Below are positions 1 through 7,883 of a stretch of DNA of 64,000 nucleotides, one piece after another; position 1 is the first letter of the stretch; each line of letters starts with the position of its first letter. The position numbers and the translations under genes are program-made. The stretch is from Halalkalibacter akibai JCM 9157 (GTDB taxonomy: Bacteria > Bacillota > Bacilli > Bacillales > Bacillaceae_D): NCBI RefSeq assembly GCF_000513135.1, contig NZ_BAUV01000003.1, positions 62,001 to 126,000 on the forward strand, written 5' to 3'. The notes beneath the pieces are model-generated. The model ran no database searches. It saw only the letters and a program-made list of their open reading frames with translations, and had not been told where the DNA came from.

Positions 1-1
1 T

Positions 2-184
2 GAAGGTGAACATGGCATGGATGCTGGAATGGTAATTCTTGCCGGAAGTCATGCTTTTGTAAATGTAACACCACCGAAAGACATGGATGCAGATGACAAG
101 AAAAAAGAAATGGGAAAATTAAAACGTTCTCTTCTTTTAGAAGTTCCGCGTTATCGAGTTCATATTACTGAAAAGGACGCCTAG
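2..184 (+). CDS. C-terminal 60 residues of an unrecognised protein (cut by left edge)
   Basis: An open frame enters from the left edge and ends at TAG 182-184. The visible part begins EGEHGMDAGMVILAG and ends YRVHITEKDA; it is mixed hydrophobic and charged, with a lysine-rich middle (DDKKKEMGKLKR) and no membrane segment. I do not recognise the family. In B. subtilis the genes upstream of prfA include rpmE and tdk, but this tail does not look like either. The stop codon lies in the loop of a terminator hairpin, so the gene closes its transcript. Confidence 0.6.
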   Translation, partial: EGEHGMDAGMVILAGSHAFVNVTPPKDMDADDKKKEMGKLKRSLLLEVPRYRVHITEKDA

Positions 185-197
185 AGGCGTCTTTTTT
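176..197 (+). terminator. Rho-independent terminator of the left-edge gene
   Basis: GACGCC and GGCGTC pair around the 4-nt loop TAGA, which contains the stop codon, and six T follow. Confidence 0.8.
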
Positions 198-271
198 ATG
201 AGAAGAGAACTATGTCGAATTATAGCCTGGGAAATAGTTGCTATTTTAAGTAATAGAGGCGGTCTTTTTTC

Positions 272-409
272 GTGCCAGTAAAAGCTCAGGCTGGATTGAC
301 TGAAAAATTAACTATCATAAGTGAAATATTAGTTCTTACTAAAGATAAATTATATTTAATCGCGGAAGATTTTTTAAATAGCGATTCAGAAATGAGTAAT
401 TACGAATAA
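272..409 (+). CDS. Possible 45-residue ORF or gene remnant
   Basis: GTG 272 opens a 45-codon frame (VPVKAQAGLTEK...) that would form an amphipathic helix and ends with an acidic tail. There is no clear ribosome binding site and I recognise no family. It sits in the 332-bp gap between the left-edge gene and the oppositely directed cdr. It could be chance or the tail of a lost gene. Apart from this and the two terminators I see nothing in 185-516. Confidence 0.15.
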   Translation: MPVKAQAGLTEKLTIISEILVLTKDKLYLIAEDFLNSDSEMSNYE

Positions 410-461
410 AAAGAAATAATAGCGGAATCAAACAAGTTAATTGCGAAAGCCTTCTCCTCGA

Positions 462-499
462 CCAAAGAAATAAGGCCAGGACACTGAATAACCTGACCT
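462..499 (-). terminator. Terminator of the cdr gene
   Basis: Read on the minus strand, AGGTCAGG pairs with CCTGGCCT (one G-T pair) around an 11-nt loop, and TATTTCTTT follows. It lies just past the cdr stop codon. Confidence 0.6.
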
Positions 500-516
500 C
501 GCCCCATTCCATCCAC

Positions 517-1824
517 TCACTTCCGCCGCGCTACTTGCTGTACCGGATCCCATACTCCGTTATAAGGTGGTGCGTAAGCTAAATCTAAATCTTCAAGCTC
601 GGAAACGCGCATTCGGTGATAGAGTGCGGTCGCTAACACATCAATTCGTTTATCGACTCCGGCTTCGCCAATAATCTGTCCGCCTAGCAGTTGCTCGGTT
701 TCGGCGTGGTAACTTAGACGAATATCCATTCTTTTCGGCTCTGGGTAATAACCTGCAATATGAGGTATAGAAGCGGCGATCGTTCGGAAGGGGTAGCCCT
801 CTGCCTTGATTTCAGCTTCCGATAGGCCTGTTCGTGCTAGAGTTAAGTTGAAAAACTTAATGATTGATGTGCCGACAATTCCTTGGAAGGCGCGTGGCTT
901 TCCAATCATAGAGCGTCCGGCAAGTCGACCTTGTTTATTCGCGTGTGTCCCGAGTGGAATGTAATCATCTCGCTCTTTAATTCGGTGATACTGCGTTGCG
1001 CAGTCGCCAGCCGCCCAAATATTTTCGATATTTGTTTTCATGAATGCATTCACTTTAATCGCTCCGTTACTGAACAGATGAAGTCCAGTTCCCTTTAGGA
1101 ATTTTGTGTTCGGAGTCACCCCGATAGCGATGACGACAAGATCTGTTTCGATCGACCCTTTATCTGTAATGACTTCTTGAACTCGGCCATCACCGCTGAA
1201 GGATTCAACGGATTCATTAAAACGAAGGGTAATCCCATGCTTTTCAGCTTCCTTATGAATTTTATCTGATAGCTCTTCGTCAAAAATCTTCGCTACTCGC
1301 TCGCCGCGTTCAATCATAGTCACTTCTTTTCCTAGCTTAACAAAGTTCTCAGCCATCTCTAGACCGATATACCCACCACCGACAACAACAACTCGAGAAA
1401 CATCTTTTAGATCATTCATTAAAGCTTTTGTGTCTGGAATCGTCTTAACGGTGTGGATGCCATCTAAATCTAAGCCTTCCCACGGAGGCGTGATTGGACT
1501 TGCTCCGGTTGCGATCAACAGTTTGTCATATTCAAGGGTGAAACCGTCTCCTGATACGGTCTGATTAGTAGGATCAACTGAAGTGACTTCATGATGGACG
1601 CGAGCATCAATATTGTATTTGTCCCGAAAAGTTTGAACATCACGGGCAATTAACGAGTCGAATGAATCTATCACACCGCCAACAACATATGGCAACCCAC
1701 ATTGCGCGTAGGAATAAATGTCACCCATTTCCAAGGTGGTAATCTCTGCAGAAGAGTCTCCGCGTCTAATTTGCATCGCCGCACTCATGCCAGCTGCATC
1801 ACCGCCAATAATGATATATTTCAT
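517..1824 (-). CDS. cdr: CoA-disulfide reductase-like pyridine nucleotide-disulfide oxidoreductase
   Basis: A 435-residue flavoprotein of the NADH oxidase/CoA-disulfide reductase family. The N-terminal FAD-binding fold starts at MKYIIIGGDAAG (GxxxxG). SYAQCGLPY near residues 38-46 carries the single redox cysteine that holds CoA as a mixed disulfide in Cdr enzymes, which use one Cys and not a CxxxxC pair. A second Rossmann motif, VVVVGGGYIGLEMAEN, is the NAD(P)H site, and NIWAAGDCA is the second FAD motif. The C-terminal third is the dimerisation domain. Likely role is reduction of CoA or other low-molecular-weight disulfides in the cytoplasm. GGAGTGATGAG precedes the ATG. It is monocistronic and divergent from prfA. 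A polysulfide or peroxide reductase of the same fold remains possible. Confidence 0.85.
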   Translation of the reverse strand: MKYIIIGGDAAGMSAAMQIRRGDSSAEITTLEMGDIYSYAQCGLPYVVGGVIDSFDSLIARDVQTFRDKYNIDARVHHEVTSVDPTNQTVSGDGFTLEYDKLLIATGASPITPPWEGLDLDGIHTVKTIPDTKALMNDLKDVSRVVVVGGGYIGLEMAENFVKLGKEVTMIERGERVAKIFDEELSDKIHKEAEKHGITLRFNESVESFSGDGRVQEVITDKGSIETDLVVIAIGVTPNTKFLKGTGLHLFSNGAIKVNAFMKTNIENIWAAGDCATQYHRIKERDDYIPLGTHANKQGRLAGRSMIGKPRAFQGIVGTSIIKFFNLTLARTGLSEAEIKAEGYPFRTIAASIPHIAGYYPEPKRMDIRLSYHAETEQLLGGQIIGEAGVDKRIDVLATALYHRMRVSELEDLDLAYAPPYNGVWDPVQQVARRK

Positions 1825-1905
1825 CTCATCACTCCTTTAGTTGTTAGTTTTCCCCATTTTCTTACTAGTTAAGCAAGCAATTGGGTAGACTATATTCGAC
1901 TCACA

Positions 1906-1934
1906 TTGACCCGAACCCTGCAGTATACTATAAT
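1906..1934 (+). promoter_or_regulatory. Sigma-A promoter for prfA-prmC
   Basis: TTGACC (1906-1911), a 17-bp spacer and a perfect TATAAT (1929-1934) lie about 40 bp before the prfA start codon. Confidence 0.75.
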
Positions 1935-1975
1935 TATACTGTTATACACTGGAAATTTTAATGAGGTGAAAAGCC

Positions 1976-3046
1976 GTGTTAGACCGTTTACAATCATTAG
2001 AAGATCGTTATGATCGTCTAAACGAATTACTTAGTGACCCGGATGTAATAAATGATTCAAAAAGGTTAAGAGAATATTCAAAAGAGCAATCAGACCTTCA
2101 AGAAACCGTTGCGGCATATCGTGAATACAAAGAAGCTTCACAGCAACATAAAGATGCCAAAGCGATGCTTGAAGAAAAGCTAGATGATGAAATGTACGAA
2201 ATGGTAAAAGAGGAAATTGACGAATTAACAGATCGTAAGGAAGAGCTTGAAGCTCGCCTTAGAATTCTCCTTTTACCGAAAGACCCTAATGATGACAAAA
2301 ACGTTATCGTAGAAATCCGTGGAGCAGCGGGTGGAGATGAAGCTCAGCTGTTTGCGGGGGATCTTTATAAAATGTACAGCCGTTTTGCTGAAGCTCAAGG
2401 TTGGAAAGTTGATGTCATTGAATCAACAACAACTGAACTTGGTGGATTTAAGGAGATCATCTTTAGTGTGAATGGAGCTGGCGCTTATTCTAAGCTGAAG
2501 TATGAAAACGGAGCGCACCGTGTTCAACGTGTTCCAACGACAGAGTCAGGTGGACGCATTCATACATCAACTGCGACAGTAGCAGTGTTACCAGAGGCTG
2601 AAGAAGTAGAAGTTGAAATTCACGATAAAGATATTCGTGTCGACACATTTGCTTCAAGTGGACCTGGTGGACAGAGTGTAAATACGACGATGTCAGCTGT
2701 TCGTTTAACTCACGTCCCAACTAATACCGTTGTTTCTTGTCAAGATGAGAAATCTCAAATCAAGAACAAGGAAAAAGCGATGAAAGTTCTTCGTGCGCGT
2801 GTTTATGATAAAATCAACCGTGAAGTTCAAGCGGAGTATGATCAAAATCGTAAGCTAGCTGTTGGAACAGGAGATCGTTCAGAGCGTATCCGTACGTATA
2901 ACTTCCCGCAAAGTCGTGTAACGGATCATCGTATTGGTCTAACGATTCAAAAGCTTGAGCAAATTTTACAAGGAAAACTTGATGAAATTATTGATGCTTT
3001 AATCGTAGAAGAGCAAGCGGAAGCGATGCAAAGGGCTGAAGATTAA
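1976..3046 (+). CDS. prfA: Peptide chain release factor 1
   Basis: RF1 reads UAA and UAG stop codons in the ribosomal A site and triggers peptide release. The 356-residue length is normal. An N-terminal helical domain (about 1-100) is followed by the codon-recognition tripeptide PTT at residues 187-189 (PxT type, specific for RF1) and the catalytic GGQ at 231-233 within [11 protein letters not shown] use the GTG at 1976 because GAGGTGAAAA precedes it and the product starts [12 protein letters not shown] as in relatives. It is followed after 1 bp by prmC, whose product methylates the GGQ glutamine, so the two form a functional operon. A sigma-A promoter lies just upstream. Confidence 0.97.
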   Translation: MLDRLQSLEDRYDRLNELLSDPDVINDSKRLREYSKEQSDLQETVAAYREYKEASQQHKDAKAMLEEKLDDEMYEMVKEEIDELTDRKEELEARLRILLLPKDPNDDKNVIVEIRGAAGGDEAQLFAGDLYKMYSRFAEAQGWKVDVIESTTTELGGFKEIIFSVNGAGAYSKLKYENGAHRVQRVPTTESGGRIHTSTATVAVLPEAEEVEVEIHDKDIRVDTFASSGPGGQSVNTTMSAVRLTHVPTNTVVSCQDEKSQIKNKEKAMKVLRARVYDKINREVQAEYDQNRKLAVGTGDRSERIRTYNFPQSRVTDHRIGLTIQKLEQILQGKLDEIIDALIVEEQAEAMQRAED

Positions 3047-3047
3047 G

Positions 3048-3917
3048 ATGCAGCAGCAAATGACTATACAAGAGGCCCTTCGTTGGGCTTCTTCTTTTTT
3101 ATCAGAGCGAGACCTTGAACTTCCAGTTGGCGAATGGTTGGTGCGACATTATTTACAAATCAACCGGTCAGAGCTTTTGATGAAGCTGAGGGATCCAATT
3201 GAGGATGAATTGGTATTAAGGTTGAAAGAAGATCTCTTGCGTCATGCTGAGGGAGTTCCAGTTCAGCATATCATCGGTTATGAAGAATTTTTCGGTAGAA
3301 GGTTCTTGGTTAATGAGAATGTGCTAATCCCAAGGCCGGAAACTGAGGAATTAATTGTAGCTGTGAACAAGTTGAAAAAACTACTTTTTCAAGATGAAGA
3401 AATAGAACTCGTTGATGTCGGGTCTGGAAGTGGCGCTATCTGTATAACGCTTCAACTAGAGGATCCAACTATGCGTGTGCGAGCAATTGATATTTCAGGG
3501 GAAGCGCTTGAAGTGGCTAAGGAAAATGCGAAACGATTAAAAGCGGCTGTTGGCTTTTATAATGGTGACTTGCTTTTGCCTTTAATAGAGGAACAAGTAA
3601 AAGTTGATATCGTTGTCTCGAACCCACCGTACATTCCGTTAACCGACTCTGAAAGCTTAGCGGTCCATGTTCGAGAGCATGAACCCCATCTCGCTTTATT
3701 CGGAGGAGAAGATGGACTCGATCTATATCGACGCTTCATGGAAGAACTGCCTTTAGTTATGAAGGAAAAAGGCATAGTGGCGTTTGAAGTCGGAGTGGGC
3801 CAAGCCGAAACAGTAAGAGACATGCTCGCAAAAACATTCCCCAAAGCCGAAACAGAAATAAAAATAGACATCAATGGAAAAGAAAGAATGGTATTTGCTT
3901 ACGGAAAGATGAAGTAA
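3048..3917 (+). CDS. prmC: Release factor glutamine methyltransferase
   Basis: PrmC (HemK) transfers a methyl group from S-adenosylmethionine to the glutamine of the release-factor GGQ motif. The 289-residue protein has the helical N-terminal domain that grips the release factor, the SAM-binding LVDVGSGSGAI (about 121-131), and the catalytic NPPY at 192-195 that positions the glutamine amide. The start ATG lies 1 bp after the prfA stop, so translation is probably coupled; a second ATG at 3060 is a possible alternative. A strong hairpin terminator follows, ending the prfA-prmC transcript. Confidence 0.95.
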   Translation: MQQQMTIQEALRWASSFLSERDLELPVGEWLVRHYLQINRSELLMKLRDPIEDELVLRLKEDLLRHAEGVPVQHIIGYEEFFGRRFLVNENVLIPRPETEELIVAVNKLKKLLFQDEEIELVDVGSGSGAICITLQLEDPTMRVRAIDISGEALEVAKENAKRLKAAVGFYNGDLLLPLIEEQVKVDIVVSNPPYIPLTDSESLAVHVREHEPHLALFGGEDGLDLYRRFMEELPLVMKEKGIVAFEVGVGQAETVRDMLAKTFPKAETEIKIDINGKERMVFAYGKMK

Positions 3918-3952
3918 TTAATCGACGAGCTTTACGTATTTAAATCTATTTG

Positions 3953-3988
3953 ACCGTCAAATTGAATGCAATTTGACGGTTATTTTTA
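3953..3988 (+). terminator. Terminator after prmC
   Basis: A perfect 12-bp stem, ACCGTCAAATTG with CAATTTGACGGT, surrounds a 4-nt loop and is followed by TATTTTTATT. Confidence 0.85.
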
Positions 3989-4040
3989 TTAAGTAATTGA
4001 TTTTAACAGAAGTTTGTACTATAGCATAGAGTGTTACTAG

Positions 4041-4093
4041 TGTAATGAAGCGGAAAGCAAGTGCCTGCAGCGCAATGCAACGGCAGCCGAAGG
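4041..4093 (+). repeat. Short remnant of GC-rich Bacillaceae repeat (family A)
   Basis: AATGAAGCGGAAAGCAAGTG followed by CTGCAGCGCAATGCAACG matches the two ends of the longer copy at 9341-9466, with the middle missing. It lies between the prmC terminator and spoIIR. Confidence 0.6.
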
Positions 4094-4206
4094 AATAACT
4101 ATTGTTTTCGAGGTACATAAAACTAGCTTCAAAAAAATTTAAAATGATAGGTTTAAAGATTGATCGTCCTGTCCACAATGATGGTGAAAGGGCGGTGCGA
4201 TCAAAA

Positions 4207-4842
4207 ATGAAACCAAATGTTATTATATATCTATTATTCTCTTTATTTGTAATTTTAATGAGCTGGGAGTCGCAAAATGCAGTGGCAGTAGCTTCCTTAC
4301 ATCAAGAAGTGACGCAGGAAGAAGCTATACGTTTACGGATATTAGCCAATAGTGATTCAATCAAAGACCAAGCATTAAAGCGCGACATACGCGATAGTGT
4401 TAATGAAGCAATTACGGAAATGGTTGTTGATATTCACGATTTAGATGAGGCGAAAGCAACGATTGAAGGAAACCTAGCGATGATTGAAGACATTGTTGAG
4501 CAAGAGTTAGAAAGAATGGGTTTAACGCAATCTTATGAGGTTAGTTTTTCAGAAGTTCAGTTTCCGACTAAATTATATGGCAATATTGTTTACCCTGCTG
4601 GTTTGTATGATGCAGTATTAATTACGTTAGGTGAGGGCCAAGGAGAAAACTGGTGGTGTGTTCTATTTCCGCCTTTATGTTTCTTAGATATGGCGAATGG
4701 TGAGGCAACACAATCGAATACGGTAAGTGCTGAGGAAACAGAAGAGACGGAAGTAGAAGAAGATGAAGTAGAAGTAGCATTTTTCGTAGTTGAATTATTT
4801 TCAACGATTATGGATAGAATCTTTTCATCTGAAAAGGCATAA
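4207..4842 (+). CDS. spoIIR: Stage II sporulation protein R
   Basis: SpoIIR is made in the forespore under sigma-F, is secreted to the space between the two membranes and triggers SpoIIGA to activate pro-sigma-E in the mother cell. The product (211 residues) begins MKPNVIIYLLFSLFVILMSW, a signal/anchor segment, and then has the family core QEEAIRLRILANSDSIKDQALKRDIRDSV. Beyond the core lies WWCVLFPPLCFLD, typical of the family, and an acidic linker. I start at ATG 4207 and not at the longer frame start 4102 because GGCGGTG ends 9 nt upstream and the extension has no SpoIIR-like sequence. I could not place a convincing sigma-F promoter. Neighbours prmC and ywlB match B. subtilis. Confidence 0.93.
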   Translation: MKPNVIIYLLFSLFVILMSWESQNAVAVASLHQEVTQEEAIRLRILANSDSIKDQALKRDIRDSVNEAITEMVVDIHDLDEAKATIEGNLAMIEDIVEQELERMGLTQSYEVSFSEVQFPTKLYGNIVYPAGLYDAVLITLGEGQGENWWCVLFPPLCFLDMANGEATQSNTVSAEETEETEVEEDEVEVAFFVVELFSTIMDRIFSSEKA

Positions 4843-4899
4843 TCTGTACAAGCTCCACATACATATGAAGCAAGGCAATTGTGTGAAAGGGTGGAGTTT

Positions 4900-5343
4900 A
4901 TGGGAATTGTCGTTCGTAAAGCAAAAGAACAGGACATGCTTCAAGTCCAAAGATTAGTAGCAAAAGCAGGATTAAGAGAAGAAGGTATTGAGCAATATAT
5001 AAAAAACTTCCTTGTCGTAGAAGACGAGGATCAACAATTAATCGGTACGGTTGGGATTGAACAATATGAAACAGAAGGATTGTTACGCTCCCTTGTTTTA
5101 GATTCACCGATTTGGACGGCTAAGCTAAGCTTGGAATTTTTACAACTTACTTTAAAATACGCTGAAGAACAAGCGATGGAAACGGTGTATTTATGTGCAA
5201 AAGGAACAAATGCATTATTTCATCAACTTGGCTTTAGAGAAATGGAAAAAGAAGAAGTACCTGATTCAATTAAAGGTTCTCCCCATTTCAAACGAAATGC
5301 GGTCGGAGAAACAAAAGTATGGGCGTGTGAATTAACGGAATAA
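4900..5343 (+). CDS. ywlB: GNAT-family N-acetyltransferase (YwlB type)
   Basis: A 147-residue single-domain protein of the Gcn5-related acetyltransferase fold: N-terminal IVVRKAKEQDMLQVQRLV, central strands with VVEDEDQQLIGTVGIEQYE, a C-terminal NALFHQLGFREMEKEEVP that fits the end of a GNAT domain. The substrate is unknown. Position between spoIIR and tsaC matches ywlB. I place the start at ATG 4900 because GGGTGGAG lies 6-8 nt upstream; an in-frame ATG 4879 has no ribosome binding site. A hairpin terminator that also contains DnaA-box-like sequences follows. Confidence 0.8.
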   Translation: MGIVVRKAKEQDMLQVQRLVAKAGLREEGIEQYIKNFLVVEDEDQQLIGTVGIEQYETEGLLRSLVLDSPIWTAKLSLEFLQLTLKYAEEQAMETVYLCAKGTNALFHQLGFREMEKEEVPDSIKGSPHFKRNAVGETKVWACELTE

Positions 5344-5345
5344 GT

Positions 5346-5659
5346 TGTTGATAACTGGATAAATAACCAAAGTTATCTACAGGTTGTCCACGGGTGTGGA
5401 CAACTTTTTTCGTCCCTTACTGAAAACATTGTCGAACGTTGATGTGGTTTTAAATGCTATATTAGAAAAACTCCTTATTTTAATAGGGTTTCTGTCGATA
5501 TCCGACTCTTTTATTGACATCTTTAGACAACACTTGCAAAATGGTAGAGATAGGAGCGATGAAACGTGAGTTATAAACAAACTTTTCTTTGGGCTGTGGA
5601 TAACTTCTTGGAAAACAACAAAAAACAACAAATGATCAAGGAAGCAGCCTTGTGGATAA
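5346..5659. promoter_or_regulatory. DnaA-box cluster at the ywlB-tsaC junction
   Basis: Two exact DnaA boxes TGTGGATAA occur at 5595-5603 and 5651-5659, inside the start of tsaC. In the gap are three boxes with one mismatch: TGTTGATAA 5346-5354, TTATCTACA 5373-5381 and TGTGGACAA 5395-5403; two weaker ones are at 5354-5362 and 5384-5392. In B. subtilis, as I recall it, the ywlB-ywlC region is one of the chromosomal DnaA-bound clusters, so the placement appears conserved. Confidence 0.65.
5383..5410 (+). terminator. Terminator after ywlB, overlapping DnaA boxes
   Basis: GTTGTCCAC and GTGGACAAC form a perfect 9-bp stem with loop GGGT, followed by six T. The arms are themselves near-matches to DnaA boxes. 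Confidence 0.75.
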
Positions 5660-6606
5660 AAAAAGGAGAAGTAATTGCTTTTCCGACAGAGACAGTTTAC
5701 GGTCTAGGTGCGAATGCCCTTGATGAACAAGCCGTGAGAAAAATATTTGAAGCAAAAGGAAGACCAAGTGATAATCCGCTGATTGTTCATATTGCTGAAG
5801 CAGAACAATTAAATGATCTTGTCTTACAAGTTCCTTCTGTTGCGAAGAAACTAATCGAGCAATTTTGGCCTGGTCCTTTAACCATTATTTTAAAAAAGAA
5901 AGAAGCTGTCGCAGAAAGTGTAACAGCAGGATTAGATACAGTCGCAGTTCGAATGCCAGATCATCCAGTAGCGCTAGAATTATTAAAAGAAGCTGGAGTT
6001 CCGGTTGCAGCTCCTAGTGCTAATTTATCTGGAAAACCAAGTCCAACCAATGGTGAGCATGTGTACCATGACTTAAAAGGGAGAATTGCTGGTATATTAG
6101 ATGCTGGTGGAACAGGTGTTGGAGTGGAATCAACGGTGCTTGATTGTTCAAGTGATGTTCCGGTTTTATATCGACCGGGTGGAGTAACGGTTGAAGAAAT
6201 TGAGGCAATTGTAGGTCAAGTCAAAATTGACCCATCTTTAAAATCGAAAGATGAAGCTCCTCTTTCACCTGGGATGAAGTATACGCATTACTCACCAAAT
6301 GGTTCGTTAACGCTAGTTCGTAACCGGATGCAAATTCCAACTTTATTAGAAGAAGCGAAATCACAAGGAAAGAGGACTGGTGTTCTTACGACAGAAGAGA
6401 ACCAGGATTTTTATGAGGCTGATGTTGTAGTCAGCTGCGGAAAAAGAAGTGATCTCGCCACAGTGGCTCATAAATTGTATCAAAGTTTACGAAAGTTTGA
6501 TGAGGAAAAAGCGGAAGTCATTTTTTCTGAGATTTTTCCTTCTGAAGAAATGGGAATAGCCATTATGAACAGGCTAGAGAAAGCAGCAGGAGGAAATATT
6601 ATTTAA
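5566..6606 (+). CDS. tsaC: Threonylcarbamoyl-AMP synthase (YwlC/Sua5)
   Basis: The enzyme makes threonylcarbamoyl-AMP from threonine, bicarbonate and ATP, the first step of the t6A modification of tRNAs reading ANN codons. The 346 residues match the long Sua5 form: a YrdC-like domain (about 25-210) with KGEVIAFPTETVYGLGANA and AAPSANLSGKPSPT, and a C-terminal Sua5 domain after the linker SPGMKYTHYSPNGS. I use GTG 5566, since AGGAG lies 9 nt upstream and the nearby ATG 5559 is in another frame that stops at once. Two exact DnaA boxes lie within its first 100 bp. A terminator follows. Confidence 0.93.
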   Translation: MSYKQTFLWAVDNFLENNKKQQMIKEAALWIKKGEVIAFPTETVYGLGANALDEQAVRKIFEAKGRPSDNPLIVHIAEAEQLNDLVLQVPSVAKKLIEQFWPGPLTIILKKKEAVAESVTAGLDTVAVRMPDHPVALELLKEAGVPVAAPSANLSGKPSPTNGEHVYHDLKGRIAGILDAGGTGVGVESTVLDCSSDVPVLYRPGGVTVEEIEAIVGQVKIDPSLKSKDEAPLSPGMKYTHYSPNGSLTLVRNRMQIPTLLEEAKSQGKRTGVLTTEENQDFYEADVVVSCGKRSDLATVAHKLYQSLRKFDEEKAEVIFSEIFPSEEMGIAIMNRLEKAAGGNII

Positions 6607-6633
6607 GTTTCTCAAATTTGCTTATCAATATTT

Positions 6634-6668
6634 AGACAACCGATCTTTAGATAGGTTGTCTATTTTTC
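6634..6668 (+). terminator. Terminator after tsaC
   Basis: AGACAACC and GGTTGTCT pair around a 12-nt loop, followed by ATTTTTCTT. Confidence 0.75.
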
Positions 6669-6717
6669 TTTGGACGTGCATACACATTGGAATAGCATGT
6701 TCGGGGAGTGAATAGAG

Positions 6718-7254
6718 ATGAGCGAATTATTTACACTTTTTATTATGGCAAGTGCTTTAGGGATGGATGCTTTTTCAGTTGCTCTCGGAATGGGAATGCT
6801 TGGTTTGCGTCTGAGACAAATCTTTCATATTGGAGTAACCATTGGTGCTTTTCATATAGTAATGCCGTTACTTGGAATGCTCACTGGAAAGCTGTTGTCA
6901 AATTACTTTGGGATGATCGCAACCTATATTGGAGGAGGATTGTTGCTTATAATTGGATTACAAATGGTCATTGCATCATTTAAGTCCGATGAAGAAAGTT
7001 CGATTGAACCGATTGGGTTTGGATTAATCCTTTTTGCAGTTGGAGTTAGTCTAGATAGCTTTTCGGCAGGCTTAAGCTTTGGAATTCTCGGTGCCAAAAC
7101 AGCGCTAACGGTCATCATGATTGGTGTAATGAGCATGATCTTATCATGGGTAGGATTGCTGATAGGAGCGAGATTTCAGAAGTACATAGGATCTTACGGT
7201 GAATTACTTGGAGGTTTTATCCTTATAGGTTTTGGCTTGAAATTGATTCTTTAA
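6718..7254 (+). CDS. mntP: Manganese efflux pump MntP
   Basis: A 178-residue membrane protein with six predicted helices arranged as two inverted repeats. GMDAFSVALGMGM in helix 1 and the related SLDSFSAGLSFGI in helix 4 carry the aspartates that bind Mn2+ in this family. It exports manganese when intracellular levels are high. The gene corresponds to ywlD, between tsaC and ywlE. GGGGAGTGA precedes the ATG. I see no yybP-ykoY riboswitch in the 110-bp upstream gap, which is mostly the tsaC terminator, so any manganese control must be at a promoter I could not identify. Confidence 0.92.
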   Translation: MSELFTLFIMASALGMDAFSVALGMGMLGLRLRQIFHIGVTIGAFHIVMPLLGMLTGKLLSNYFGMIATYIGGGLLLIIGLQMVIASFKSDEESSIEPIGFGLILFAVGVSLDSFSAGLSFGILGAKTALTVIMIGVMSMILSWVGLLIGARFQKYIGSYGELLGGFILIGFGLKLIL

Positions 7255-7418
7255 ATTCCGACAATTATCGCCAAAGCTTTATACCGTTTTGAAAATCAAT
7301 ATGATAAGATAAAACTAGATTGATTACTATTAGCGAATGCTTTTAGCTTTCATTGGCTAAGATGCAAAAGTCGCAATCTTTAGATAGATGGAAAGAAAGG
7401 AAGGTCGTGTTTGTTCAT

Positions 7419-7862
7419 ATGAAAAAGATTCTTTTTGTCTGTACAGGCAATACTTGCAGAAGTCCGATGGCTGAGGTGTTATTACGTTCGCGTCTTGGTA
7501 CGGATATAGAAGTGAAATCTGCTGGGGTTCAAGCGTATCCAGACAGTCCGGCATCTGAGGGGACAAAGGCTGTTTTAGCGGAGATGGGATTAGAAGAAAA
7601 TCATTCTTCTAAACATGTAACGGAAGAATTGCTTGATTGGGCTGATCTCGTTTTAACGATGACTAACTCACATAAACAAATGCTTCAAACATTTTTTCCG
7701 CAAGTAAAGGGGTACCTCTATACATTGAAGGAATTTGTAAACCCAAACGGAGCGAATTTAGATATCGCTGATCCAATTGGTGGACCTATTGAAGCTTATA
7801 GACAAACGGCTGCAGAAATAGAAGAAAGCCTAGACATCTTAGTAAAAAAACTATCAGAGTAA
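7419..7862 (+). CDS. ywlE: Protein-arginine phosphatase
   Basis: A 147-residue member of the low-molecular-weight phosphatase family that removes phosphate from phosphoarginine and so counters the McsB kinase in protein quality control. The catalytic loop CTGNTCRS has Cys8 and Arg14; Thr12 in this loop is the residue that in YwlE favours phosphoarginine over phosphotyrosine. The general acid is Asp118 in ADPIGGP. I use ATG 7419, which gives MKKILFVCTG. A GTG at 7407 sits closer to the AAAGGAAGG site and could be the real start, adding four residues. A chemoreceptor gene follows after 21 bp. Confidence 0.92.
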   Translation: MKKILFVCTGNTCRSPMAEVLLRSRLGTDIEVKSAGVQAYPDSPASEGTKAVLAEMGLEENHSSKHVTEELLDWADLVLTMTNSHKQMLQTFFPQVKGYLYTLKEFVNPNGANLDIADPIGGPIEAYRQTAAEIEESLDILVKKLSE

Positions 7863-7883
7863 CATCGAGAGGCGGAGTAAGAC

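Noticed and set aside
883-1098. 71-codon + strand ORF
   Set aside because: It is antisense to the well-supported cdr gene.
5384-5569. 61-codon + strand ORF between ywlB and tsaC
   Set aside because: It starts inside the terminator arm and DnaA boxes and lacks a binding site.
6607-6717. Manganese (yybP-ykoY) riboswitch before mntP
   Set aside because: The gap is only 110 bp, half of it the tsaC terminator, and no conserved riboswitch core was visible.
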